A stretch of 64,000 nucleotides of DNA from Sphingomonadales bacterium (GTDB lineage Bacteria > Pseudomonadota > Alphaproteobacteria > Sphingomonadales > Sphingomonadaceae). Under the pieces are notes generated by a model. It searched no databases. It was not told the DNA's origin and was given only the letters and a program-made list of their open reading frames with translations. Below are positions 1 to 7,934 of this stretch, one piece after another (the stretch's first letter is position 1; every line of letters starts with the position of its first letter). The stretch is taken from the NCBI GenBank assembly GCA_027491235.1, contig JAIXWO010000022.1, positions 310,001-374,000 of the forward strand, in the 5' to 3' direction. The translations under genes were made by a program, and so were the position numbers.

Positions 1-1
1 G

Positions 2-1759
2 GGCGGCTCCGGCCTGCGTGCGACGATGGGCGCGGCAGAAGCCGGCCTGAAGACGGCCTGCATCACCAAAGTCTTCCCGACGCGCAGCCACACGGTGGCC
101 GCGCAGGGCGGGATTGCAGCATCGCTTGGCAACAACTCGCCCGATCATTGGACCTGGCACATGTACGACACCGTGAAGGGGTCGGACTGGCTGGGCGATC
201 AGGACGCCATCGAGTATATGGTGCGGGAAGCGCCTGCCGCTGTGTACGAGCTGGAGCACGCCGGCGTGCCGTTCAGCCGCAACGACAATGGCACGATCTA
301 CCAGCGCCCGTTCGGTGGTCACATGCAGAATATGGGCGAAGGCCCGCCGGTGCAGCGCACCTGTGCGGCTGCTGACCGCACCGGCCACGCCATGCTCCAC
401 GCGCTCTACCAGCAGAGCCTGAAGTATGATGCGGACTTCTACATCGAATATTTCGCACTCGACCTCATCATGGAAGATGGCCCCGATGGTCCCGAATGCC
501 GTGGCGTCATCGCCATGTGCATGGAAGACGGGACAATCCACCGCTTCCGCGCCCAATCGGTCGTGCTGGCCACCGGCGGTTATGGCCGTGCCTATTTCTC
601 GGCAACCTCAGCGCACACCTGCACAGGTGACGGCGGCGGCATGGTGCTGCGCGCGGGCCTGCCGTTGCAGGATCTGGAGTTCGTTCAGTTCCACCCGACC
701 GGCATTTACGGCGCAGGCGTGCTCATCACTGAGGGTGCACGCGGCGAAGGCGGCTATCTGACCAACTCCGAAGGTGAGCGTTTCATGGAACGCTATGCCC
801 CCTCGGCTAAGGACCTCGCCTCGCGCGACGTCGTTTCGCGCTCCATGGCGATGGAAATGCGCGAAGGCCGCGGCGTGGGCCCGAACAAGGACCACATCTT
901 CCTGCACCTCGATCATATCGATCCCAAGGTGCTGGCAGAACGCCTTCCCGGCATCACCGAAAGCGGCAAGATCTTTGCAGGCGTTGATCTGACGCGCCAG
1001 CCGCTGCCGGTTTGCCCGACCGTCCATTACAACATGGGTGGCATTCCCTGTAATTATCACGGCCAGGTCGTGACCAAGAAGGGCAAGAATGACGATCACG
1101 TCGTCCCCGGCCTGTACGCCGTGGGTGAAGCGGCCTGCGTGTCGGTTCATGGTGCCAACCGCCTTGGTTCCAACTCGCTGATCGACCTTGTCGTGTTTGG
1201 CCGCGCAACCGGCCTGCATCTGAAGGAAACGCTGAAGGCGGGCGCGGCTCAAAAGCCGCTGCCGGCCAATGCGACGGACCTTCCGCTCGCCCGTGTCGAT
1301 AAGTTCCGCAATGCAAAGGGCGGTTCGCCCACGGCGGACATTCGCCTCGACATGCAGCGCACCATGCAGAAGCACGCCGCCGTGTTCCGCGACAGCGCGC
1401 TGCTCTCTGAAGGTGTTGATCTGATGCGCAAGGTCAACAAGCGTCTGGAAGACGTGGCCGTGAGCGATCGCAGCCTCATCTGGAACACCGATCTTATCGA
1501 AACGCTGGAACTCGACAACCTCATGGCGCAGGCTGTCTGCACCATGGAGAGCGCTGAGAACCGCAAGGAATCCCGCGGCGCCCATGCGCATGAAGATTTC
1601 CCGGATCGTGATGACAAGAAGTGGATGAACCACACCGTCAGTTGGTTTGAAGGCTGGGGCGGAAATGGTGGTAAGGTCACCCTCGATAGCCGTGGTGTGC
1701 ACAATTACACGCTCACCGACGAGGTTGAGTACATCAAGCCCAAGGCGCGCGTTTACTAA
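2..1759 (+). CDS. sdhA: Succinate dehydrogenase flavoprotein subunit (5' end outside window)
   Basis: Flavoprotein subunit of complex II, which oxidises succinate to fumarate at the cytoplasmic face of the inner membrane. The frame is open from base 2, giving 585 visible residues. It starts inside the FAD-binding GSG motif, so the true start lies only a few codons upstream of the window. Visible signatures are [11 protein letters not shown], which holds the His that carries covalent FAD, the substrate loop [12 protein letters not shown] with EGARGEGG, the Arg-rich LASRDVVSR, and the C-terminal FAD contact [10 protein letters not shown]. The C-terminus [19 protein letters not shown] is typical. 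The genes that follow are a small membrane protein and fumarase, and no sdhB is seen within the window. The assembly factor sdhE is at 54.6 kb. Confidence 0.97.
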   Translation, partial: GGSGLRATMGAAEAGLKTACITKVFPTRSHTVAAQGGIAASLGNNSPDHWTWHMYDTVKGSDWLGDQDAIEYMVREAPAAVYELEHAGVPFSRNDNGTIYQRPFGGHMQNMGEGPPVQRTCAAADRTGHAMLHALYQQSLKYDADFYIEYFALDLIMEDGPDGPECRGVIAMCMEDGTIHRFRAQSVVLATGGYGRAYFSATSAHTCTGDGGGMVLRAGLPLQDLEFVQFHPTGIYGAGVLITEGARGEGGYLTNSEGERFMERYAPSAKDLASRDVVSRSMAMEMREGRGVGPNKDHIFLHLDHIDPKVLAERLPGITESGKIFAGVDLTRQPLPVCPTVHYNMGGIPCNYHGQVVTKKGKNDDHVVPGLYAVGEAACVSVHGANRLGSNSLIDLVVFGRATGLHLKETLKAGAAQKPLPANATDLPLARVDKFRNAKGGSPTADIRLDMQRTMQKHAAVFRDSALLSEGVDLMRKVNKRLEDVAVSDRSLIWNTDLIETLELDNLMAQAVCTMESAENRKESRGAHAHEDFPDRDDKKWMNHTVSWFEGWGGNGGKVTLDSRGVHNYTLTDEVEYIKPKARVY

Positions 1760-1788
1760 GGTCCGCCCGAAACGAGGGGAGACATGCC

Positions 1789-2031
1789 ATGTGGTTGGTG
1801 CCGGCTGGTCTCCTCTTTCTCTTCATAGTGTGGGCCGCGCAGTTCGTGACGCCCGCACAAAAGGCGGAAAGCCGGAAGAATATACACCGGATCGCCTTCG
1901 GGCTCTGGCTCTTGAGCGGGCCGCTTGCGACACGGATAGTATGGGAAGCAGGCGGGTCCGTCTTGGGCATATTCATGCTCGGTCTGACCCTGTTTGCGCT
2001 GGTGGATAGTCGCCGAAAGGGATGGCCGTAA
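1789..2031 (+). CDS. Small membrane protein of unknown function
   Basis: Eighty residues, 29 bp after sdhA and preceded by a purine-rich GAGGGGAGA. The protein has a hydrophobic N-terminal helix (WLVPAGLLFLFIVWAAQFV), a short polar loop, then two more apolar stretches (IAFGLWLLSGPLATRIVW and VLGIFMLGLTLFALV) before a basic tail, suggesting two to three membrane segments. I do not recognise a family. It is not SdhC or SdhD, because it lacks their haem His and quinone-site signatures. The position suggests co-transcription with sdhA and perhaps a minor role in complex II, but this rests only on location. Confidence 0.7.
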   Translation: MWLVPAGLLFLFIVWAAQFVTPAQKAESRKNIHRIAFGLWLLSGPLATRIVWEAGGSVLGIFMLGLTLFALVDSRRKGWP

Positions 2032-2240
2032 GCGCGCCTGTTTGGTTTTAACTTTCCTACAGGCGGTCAAATGTGCAACAAGGACGGCTCTGAATTCACC
2101 GGAGTCCTGCCGTGCAATTCGACCTTCCAATCACTCTGCGAACTTTTGCCCGCCCCGCTGCGACTAGGTTCAGCGTCGCTTCGCCACGTCTCGCGCGCCT
2201 TCTGCCAGCGGGTGGGTAGGGCCTGATTGAGCCCCCACGC

Positions 2241-2347
2241 ATTTCTGGGGCTTGAGGCCCTCAACTTCCTCCACTTCCGCAACTTTGCGAACTTCCACGC
2301 CCCACCATTGTCCGCGCCCTTTTGCCTCGCTAAGGCACCCCAGAAAT
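2241..2347 (+). promoter_or_regulatory. Potentially structured leader of the fumarase gene
   Basis: This lies in the 338-bp gap between 2032 and 2369, where I see no gene. ATTTCTGGGG at 2241-2250 and CCCCAGAAAT at 2338-2347 are perfect 10-bp complements that would close a domain ending 22 nt before the fumarase ATG. Inside it are TTGAGG-C-CCTCAA (2252-2264), CGCAA..TTGCG (2278-2289) and a GCCT..AGGC hairpin near 2325-2337. The first arm can alternatively pair with AGCCCC at 2230-2235, so two mutually exclusive folds are possible. Function is inferred only. Confidence 0.35.
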
Positions 2348-2369
2348 TCGGGCCAACAGGACACGCATC

Positions 2370-3893
2370 ATGACCGTCACCATCCGCGAATCCGACATTA
2401 TCGACAGCGTCGCCGACGCGTTGCAGTTCATCAGCTACTTCCACCCGATGGATTACATCCGCGCGCTGGGTGAGGCGTATAAGAAGGAACAGGGCCCGGC
2501 CGCCAAAGACGCGATTGCGCAGATCCTGACCAACAGCCGCATGTGCGCCGAAGGCCACCGCCCGATCTGTCAGGATACCGGCATCGTGACCGTCATCGTC
2601 AAATGGGGCCAGCAGTGCGTACTGGAATCGGGCCGTTCACTGCAGGAAGTCATTGATGATGGCGTCCGCCGCGCCTATTTGCTGCCGGAAAACAAACTCC
2701 GCGCCTCGATCCTTGCCGATCCGGCCTTCACCCGCGTCAACACGCGCGACAACACGCCGTCGGTCGTCCACCTCGAAATGGTGCCCGGTGACAAGGTGAC
2801 TTTCGATGTCGCGGCCAAGGGTGGCGGGTCTGAAAACAAGACCAAGTTCAAGATGATGAACCCGGGTGACAGCATCGTCGACTGGGTGCTCGACATGGTC
2901 CCGCAAATGGGCGCCGGCTGGTGCCCGCCGGGGATGCTCGGCATCGGCATTGGTGGCACGGCCGAAAAGGCGATGGTGCTCGCCAAGGAAAGCCTGATGG
3001 GCGCCATCGACATGGCCGAACTCAAGGCGCGCGGGCCGCAGAACGATATTGAACGCCTGCGCATCGAGATTTTCGACAAGGTCAACGCGCTCGGCATCGG
3101 CGCGCAGGGGCTGGGCGGGCTCGCCACCATCCTCGACGTGAAGATCATGGATTATCCGACACATGCCGCGTCGAAGCCGGTCGCGATGATCCCCAATTGC
3201 GCCGCCACGCGCCACGCGCATTTCACGCTCGATGGTTCGGGCCCCAAATATCTCGAAGCGCCCAACCTTGAAGAATGGCCCAAGGTCGAATGGGCGCCCG
3301 ACATTGCGGCCAGGCGGGTTGATCTCGACGCACTGACTGCTGCCGATGTGCAGGGCTGGAAGGCCGGCGACCGCCTGCTCCTCAACGGCAAGATGCTCAC
3401 CGGGCGCGATGCGGCGCACAAGCGCATTAAGGACATGCTCGCCAAGGGCGAAGAACTGCCCGTCAGTTTCAAGGGGCGGATGATCTATTATGTCGGCCCG
3501 GTCGATCCGGTGGGTGAAGAAATCGTCGGCCCCGCTGGCCCAACGACCGCGACGCGCATGGACAGCTTCATGGACATGATGCTCGAACAGGGCCTGCTCG
3601 GTTGCGTCGGCAAGGCGGAACGTGGGGCTGCGGCCACACAGGCGATTGCCAAACACAAATCGGCCTATCTGATGGCTGTGGGCGGCGCTGCCTATCTCGT
3701 CGCCCGCGCGATCAAGGGCAGCAAGGTCGTCGGCTTTGAAGACCTCGGCATGGAAGCGATCTACGAGTTTGAGGTGAAGGACTTCCCCGTGACGGTCGCC
3801 GTCGACAGCAGTGGGGAAAATGTCCACACTTCGGCACCGCTAATCTGGAAAAAGAAGATCGCGGAAGAGGGGCTGTTGCAACCGGCAGAGTAA
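2370..3893 (+). CDS. fumA: Fumarate hydratase, class I (iron-sulfur type)
   Basis: Interconverts fumarate and L-malate in the TCA cycle using an oxygen-sensitive [4Fe-4S] cluster. The 507 residues contain the N-terminal catalytic domain with ICQDTG (Cys67), WCPPGMLGIGIGG (Cys185) and NCAATRH (Cys277). The spacing of these three Cys agrees with the cluster ligands of characterised single-chain class I fumarases. A C-terminal domain follows, with GRMIYYVGPVDP, GPAGPTTATRMD and LGCVGKAERG. The start at 2370 has an AGG about 9 nt upstream. It follows sdhA, so consecutive TCA steps are encoded together, although the roughly 340-bp gap suggests its own leader. The fumA/fumB symbol is by family; class is certain, paralogue naming is not. 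Confidence 0.95.
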   Translation: MTVTIRESDIIDSVADALQFISYFHPMDYIRALGEAYKKEQGPAAKDAIAQILTNSRMCAEGHRPICQDTGIVTVIVKWGQQCVLESGRSLQEVIDDGVRRAYLLPENKLRASILADPAFTRVNTRDNTPSVVHLEMVPGDKVTFDVAAKGGGSENKTKFKMMNPGDSIVDWVLDMVPQMGAGWCPPGMLGIGIGGTAEKAMVLAKESLMGAIDMAELKARGPQNDIERLRIEIFDKVNALGIGAQGLGGLATILDVKIMDYPTHAASKPVAMIPNCAATRHAHFTLDGSGPKYLEAPNLEEWPKVEWAPDIAARRVDLDALTAADVQGWKAGDRLLLNGKMLTGRDAAHKRIKDMLAKGEELPVSFKGRMIYYVGPVDPVGEEIVGPAGPTTATRMDSFMDMMLEQGLLGCVGKAERGAAATQAIAKHKSAYLMAVGGAAYLVARAIKGSKVVGFEDLGMEAIYEFEVKDFPVTVAVDSSGENVHTSAPLIWKKKIAEEGLLQPAE

Positions 3894-3921
3894 GCTGCGC
3901 GGAGACTGAAAGGGAGAGATT

Positions 3922-4839
3922 ATGCCAGAGATCGTCTTGCATCATTACGAAACGTCGCCATTCGCGGAGATGGCGCGCGTGGCCCTCGGGCTGAAAGGCC
4001 TGCGCTGGCGGTCTGTCATCATCCCCAACATGATGCCCAAGCCCGATCTGGTCGAACTCACTGGCGGCTATGCGCGTACGCCTGTCCTGCAGATCGACGC
4101 GGACATCTATTGCGATACGGCGGCCATTCTCGATGCGCTGGAACGGCACCAGCCGCAGCCAAGCTTCTATCCCGCACCGCTCGGGGACCTTCACCGGATG
4201 GTGGCAGGCTGGACGGGTGCGGGGCAATTTGGCGCCCATGTCGGCGCTGCCATGCGCAACATTCCCGCCGATGTGCTCGGACCGGGCTTTGCCGAGGACC
4301 GCAAGCGTCGGTTCGTCGGGTTTGATTTTAACAAGATGCCGTTGGTTGCACCGCATTTGGAAACGCAGGTGACTGTTGCTGCCGACTGGCTGGAGTCTGT
4401 GCTGAAAGATGGCCGCACGTTCATCGGCGGCGATGCACCGGGGCACGGGGATCTCGGTCTTTACATGAACCTTTGGTTCTTGGTCGTCATGCCTTTTGCC
4501 AAACCATTTGCGGATGGCATTTTTGCCCGTCCCGCCTTGATTGCGTGGTTTGAGCGGGTTCGCGCCATCGGCCATGGCGACGCTGTTCCAACCGGCGCAC
4601 AGGAGGCAATTGAGATCGCGAAAGCTTGCGCGCCAGCCGACATTTCTGGGCCTGTCGAAGCCGGGCAGTCCGTCGGTCAGATGGTGCGCATCCAGACAGA
4701 GAATTCAGGCGATGATCCTGTGGAGGGCACGCTGCTAAGCTGCGGCTCGCAAGGGATCGTCATCCGTCGCGAAAGCGCAAAAGCGGGTCCGCTCAATGTC
4801 CATTTCCCGCGACTTGGTCAGATCGTCCTTGCTGCCTGA
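3922..4839 (+). CDS. Glutathione S-transferase family protein
   Basis: A soluble protein of 305 residues with an N-terminal thioredoxin-like GST domain (IVLHHYETSPFAEMARVALGLKGL, then the cis-Pro region ARTPVLQIDADIYCDTAAILDALE) and a helical C-terminal domain (about residues 90-210). A further tail of about 90 residues (from about 215) is longer than the usual 200-230-residue GST. The N-terminus has Tyr/Ser near the usual catalytic position, so glutathione binding is plausible but the substrate is unknown. It starts 28 bp after fumarase, with GGGAGAG as ribosome binding site, and may be co-transcribed with it. The C-terminal extension could be a separate small beta domain and is worth comparing with orthologues. 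Confidence 0.88.
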   Translation: MPEIVLHHYETSPFAEMARVALGLKGLRWRSVIIPNMMPKPDLVELTGGYARTPVLQIDADIYCDTAAILDALERHQPQPSFYPAPLGDLHRMVAGWTGAGQFGAHVGAAMRNIPADVLGPGFAEDRKRRFVGFDFNKMPLVAPHLETQVTVAADWLESVLKDGRTFIGGDAPGHGDLGLYMNLWFLVVMPFAKPFADGIFARPALIAWFERVRAIGHGDAVPTGAQEAIEIAKACAPADISGPVEAGQSVGQMVRIQTENSGDDPVEGTLLSCGSQGIVIRRESAKAGPLNVHFPRLGQIVLAA

Positions 4840-4852
4840 CCGGCATGTCTGA

Positions 4853-5746
4853 GTGATTTGGCTCCCCGCCACATTTCTTGCAGCACTGTTCCAGTCCTGG
4901 CGGACGGCAGTGCAGCAGCGGGTGCGGGCGACGCTGTCGCTCAATGCGGCGGGGTTGGTGCGCTATCTTTACGGCTTGCCGGTCGGGATGGCGCTGCTCG
5001 GCGGCTATCTGGTGGCAACGGGCAAAGGCCTGCCGGAGATTGGGTTCACATTCTGGACTTACGCGCTGGCGGCGGGTTTCGCGCAGATCATCGGTACAAA
5101 TCTGTTGCTGATGGCGTTCGGCTTCCGCAACTATGTGGCGGGGACGGCCTTTGCGAAGACAGAGGCCATTCAGGGCGCTGTGCTCGCAATGCTCCTCCTG
5201 GGTGAGCATCTCAGCCTGCTGACATGGATCGGTATCGCCATTGGGGTGGTGGGCGTGATGGTGGTGTCTGCGGCGGGCGCACGCTTCCGGATGGCGGACC
5301 TTATCCAGCCGGCCGCTCTATGCGGACTTGGCGCGGGGCTCGGCTTCACGATGACGTCGATTTTCGTGAAGTCGGCGACGTTCGATATTGCGACATCAGA
5401 CAAGCTGTTGGCGGCCTTGCTGACGCTGGTTGCGGTGCAGGCGGGCCAAACCGCTATGCAGGGCAGCTACGTCGTCTGGAAGGAACCTGCCGAACTGAAG
5501 AAAGTCGCAGTAACCTGGCGCACATCGGGGCAGGTGGGTCTGCTCGCAGCCTTGGGATCTGCCTGCTGGTTTACGGGCTTTGCCACGGCACCCGTGGCGC
5601 TCGTCCGCGCGGTCGGGCAGGTGGAGGTGATCTTCACCCTCGGTTTCAGTAGGCTCTATTTGCGGGAACCCATGCACCGTCATGACGTCATCGGGCTGGT
5701 GCTCATCGGCGCAGGTGTCGCCACTGCGCTGGCGGGAGGGTTGTAA
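4853..5746 (+). CDS. EamA/DMT-family transporter
   Basis: A 297-residue inner-membrane protein with about ten apolar helices in two halves of five, the layout of the drug/metabolite transporter superfamily. The first half covers about residues 1-130 (for example LYGLPVGMALLGGYLVATG and LLTWIGIAIGVVGVMVVSA). The second half ends with RLYLREPMHRHDVIGLVLIGAGVATALAGG, the typical end of the second EamA repeat. The start is a GTG 13 bp after the GST stop; no better in-frame ATG exists near it. The substrate cannot be told from sequence. The gene is probably translated together with the GST. Confidence 0.82.
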   Translation: MIWLPATFLAALFQSWRTAVQQRVRATLSLNAAGLVRYLYGLPVGMALLGGYLVATGKGLPEIGFTFWTYALAAGFAQIIGTNLLLMAFGFRNYVAGTAFAKTEAIQGAVLAMLLLGEHLSLLTWIGIAIGVVGVMVVSAAGARFRMADLIQPAALCGLGAGLGFTMTSIFVKSATFDIATSDKLLAALLTLVAVQAGQTAMQGSYVVWKEPAELKKVAVTWRTSGQVGLLAALGSACWFTGFATAPVALVRAVGQVEVIFTLGFSRLYLREPMHRHDVIGLVLIGAGVATALAGGL

Positions 5747-5829
5747 AGGCCCCTGAAACCATGCGTCGCAATCCCCGCGCAACACCAATTGTATAAAACC
5801 GACATAGTAATGTTGGGGGACGCACGATC

Positions 5830-6237
5830 ATGGAGAGGGAACTGCCGTCAAAGCGCGTGCTGATTAAGGCGCGCATCCTGCATTATGAAAAGGAATTGAA
5901 GACGCTCCTGCGCCGACAATTAGACAAGGTTGAACCCGGCTTGGTTGCGGCGGACAATGGGCGGGAGCGGGAAGTCGCCAGCGGGCGGATCGACATCACA
6001 GCGCGCGATGCGGACGGCAACTTCGTCGTCATCGAACTGAAGGCGGGGCCATGTCCCGCTGGCGCGCTGGAGCAGGTGTTGGGATACTCCAGTGATCTGG
6101 AGGAGGAAACGGGCACACGGTGTCGTGCCGTCATTGTCGCCTCAGAATTCTCGCTAAGGCAGCGGTCAGCCGCAAAACGGGCGCGCGAACTGCACCTTGT
6201 CACCTATCAGGTCGAACATATGGACTTTGGAGGATAG
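5830..6237 (+). CDS. Stand-alone NucS/EndoMS-type nuclease domain protein (DUF91-like)
   Basis: The 135 residues look like only the catalytic half of archaeal/actinobacterial NucS (EndoMS). After a basic helical N-terminus (KARILHYEKELKTLLRRQL) comes a PD-(D/E)xK core: VASGRIDITARDADGNFVVIELKAG, holding the Asp and the ExK motif. QVLGYSSDLEEE and CRAVIVASEFS follow. Full NucS carries an additional N-terminal dimerisation/DNA-binding domain that is absent here. Activity on mismatched or branched DNA is therefore a family inference. The start has a GGGGGA upstream at about 9 nt. Its 3' end overlaps the convergent serine hydrolase gene by 38 bp. No other repair gene is adjacent. Confidence 0.75.
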   Translation: MERELPSKRVLIKARILHYEKELKTLLRRQLDKVEPGLVAADNGREREVASGRIDITARDADGNFVVIELKAGPCPAGALEQVLGYSSDLEEETGTRCRAVIVASEFSLRQRSAAKRARELHLVTYQVEHMDFGG

Positions 6238-7411
6238 CCTCCTCAACCCGGTAAAAGCCCGAGGGCCCTTTGGGCTCCGCATCCGGAACGGCCGTCACGA
6301 AGAAGGCGACGCCTTCCTTGCGTTTGCGGTCGATCCATAATCCGGCGCGCAGGCCATAAGCTTCCCCGGCATGGCCGACGCGGGTGTGGCCATCTCCAAA
6401 GGCATCGTTGGAGCATCCGGCTTTACCTTTGTGGACGGTCTGCACCGACAGGCCAAAGGCGCAGAAGAAGCCGCCCTCACTATCTCCATTGCCGCCATCA
6501 TAGCGCCAGACGATCTTTTCCAGCGCGGCGTAAGAGGCGGGTTTCAAGAAGCCAGCGTCGCGGCGCATCAGCACCTGGCCGAATTTAGCCAGATCCGTCA
6601 TGCTGATCCGCAGGCCACCTTGAGGCGAGAAGATCGCGCCATTGTCGCCGGGCTGATAGGTCGTCAGATCGCAATGGCCGTCTGCCTTGGTGAAGACAGG
6701 GCAGGGCGGCATCGCGCCTTTCAGGTCATCGCGGCGGATGCGGCCATCTTCCCCATAGAGGACGACAGCACGCGCAATTTTCTGGGGGCTACACATTGTC
6801 CAGTTGAAGCAGGCATCAATAGAAAGTGGCGCGAAGACGAGGCGGTGGATCGCCTGGTCGAACCGCTCACCGGTAACGCGCTCGATGATTGTGGCGATGA
6901 CAGGGAAGTTGATGTTCGCATAACGGAAATAGCGGCCCGGCGCGTGCGTGCTGTCCCAGACCCGGCTGTCGGAGAGGTTGTTCTGCAGACGGTCCCCAAA
7001 GGGAACCAGATAGAGCTCGCCACCGTCCGTCAGGCTCGATCTATGGGACATCAGATGGCGCAGGGTGATCCGTCGGTCTGGGAAGGCTGGATTGCGCAGC
7101 GTCCAGCCGAGATAATCCGAAACGTCGGCATCCAGATTGAGTTTCTTCTGCTCCACCAACCGCATCACGCCCAGCGCCACGGCGACCTTGGAGATAGAGG
7201 CCACCCGGACAGGATCGTCGGCGGTGGCGACCCGCCCTGTTGCCTCATCGGCCAAGCCGCGTTCTAGGCGGGTCTGGATGGTATCGGGCCCGAAGGTGAC
7301 GATCACATTTGCCCGGTGGGGGGCATTTGCAAATGGCTGGGCATATCCGGTGGCGGACAGCGGCAGGGCAAAGGTCAGCAGAAGCAGGCAGCGAAGCATT
7401 TGGAAAGACAT
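6200..7411 (-). CDS. Exported serine hydrolase, beta-lactamase/PBP-like family
   Basis: A protein of 403 residues from the chosen ATG, beginning with an export signal (LRCLLLLTFALPLSATGYAQ). The penicillin-recognising fold is shown by SISK (Ser72 nucleophile and Lys75), YAN in GRYFRYANINF, and a late HAG in VGHAGEAYG that replaces the KTG of true beta-lactamases. This pattern fits class C-like esterases and D-aminopeptidases of the beta-lactamase (PF00144) family rather than an antibiotic-resistance enzyme. An ATG at 7453 would add 14 residues ahead of the signal; neither start has a clear ribosome binding site. It is convergent with the NucS-like gene. The substrate is unknown. Confidence 0.85.
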   Translation of the reverse strand: MSFQMLRCLLLLTFALPLSATGYAQPFANAPHRANVIVTFGPDTIQTRLERGLADEATGRVATADDPVRVASISKVAVALGVMRLVEQKKLNLDADVSDYLGWTLRNPAFPDRRITLRHLMSHRSSLTDGGELYLVPFGDRLQNNLSDSRVWDSTHAPGRYFRYANINFPVIATIIERVTGERFDQAIHRLVFAPLSIDACFNWTMCSPQKIARAVVLYGEDGRIRRDDLKGAMPPCPVFTKADGHCDLTTYQPGDNGAIFSPQGGLRISMTDLAKFGQVLMRRDAGFLKPASYAALEKIVWRYDGGNGDSEGGFFCAFGLSVQTVHKGKAGCSNDAFGDGHTRVGHAGEAYGLRAGLWIDRKRKEGVAFFVTAVPDAEPKGPSGFYRVEEAILQSPYVRPDR

Positions 7412-7647
7412 AAGCAGAGCATAAGCGGGATGCACTTTGGTGCAAGTCGGCATGAGCAGATCAGTTTCTGTTGAAATTCAGACCGAATCGCTCTAGTTAG
7501 ATCAAGCGGGCCGGGCCCCTCTGGCGATCAAATGGTCGCGATGTCGGACCGCATCGGGTTTCCGGTGCGTTTCTGGCAGGTTTTCTCAAACCTCACCTAA
7601 AAACTCTGGAACTCCCGATTGAGCAATGTGTTCAATGGAGTGGCGGA

Positions 7648-7830
7648 ATGAATTCGAAGATTTTCAAACTTTTGCTGGCCTATCAGCGGCTTGACGATGC
7701 TCTGCGCCTGAAGATGGCTGCCGGTAGCTCGAACGCGCTGGAAATTCTGCGCCTCAAGGCACGCAAGCAGGATCTAAAGCTGCGCCTGCGTTCTGTTTCC
7801 TCTAGTCGCCCCCCCCTCCCGGCGGCTTGA
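7648..7830 (+). CDS. Small DUF465 (YdcH-like) protein
   Basis: Sixty residues with the DUF465 pattern: a short helix LLLAYQRLDDALRLK, then ILRLKARKQDLKLRLRSVSS, where the LK..KQ.LK.R core is conserved in the family. Members are small helical coiled-coil proteins common in alphaproteobacteria and have no established function. The gene has an independent 5' region of about 230 bp and a strong hairpin after it, so it is probably a single-gene transcript. The proline-rich end is not part of the domain. Confidence 0.72.
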   Translation: MNSKIFKLLLAYQRLDDALRLKMAAGSSNALEILRLKARKQDLKLRLRSVSSSRPPLPAA

Positions 7831-7892
7831 GTGGTCGACTGACGGCGCTGCTTCACCCCCTGTTCACCCGAACCACGCCGTCCGTCGCATTT

Positions 7893-7934
7893 GCGTTCCC
7901 CTGCCTACCCTTGGGCAGGCAGGGGACGCATTTT
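7893..7934 (+). terminator. Hairpin terminator after the DUF465 gene
   Basis: Arms GCGTTCCCCTGCCTACCC and GGGCAGGCAGGGGACGC pair along about 16 bp, with one bulged T and one mismatch, followed by TTTT. It separates the plus-strand small gene from the convergent amidohydrolase, whose stop codon begins at 7935 on the minus strand. Confidence 0.7.

Noticed and set aside
608..1702. A 364-codon open frame on the minus strand inside sdhA
   Set aside because: It is fully antisense to a conserved gene, with composition typical of shadow frames in GC-rich DNA and no recognisable motif.
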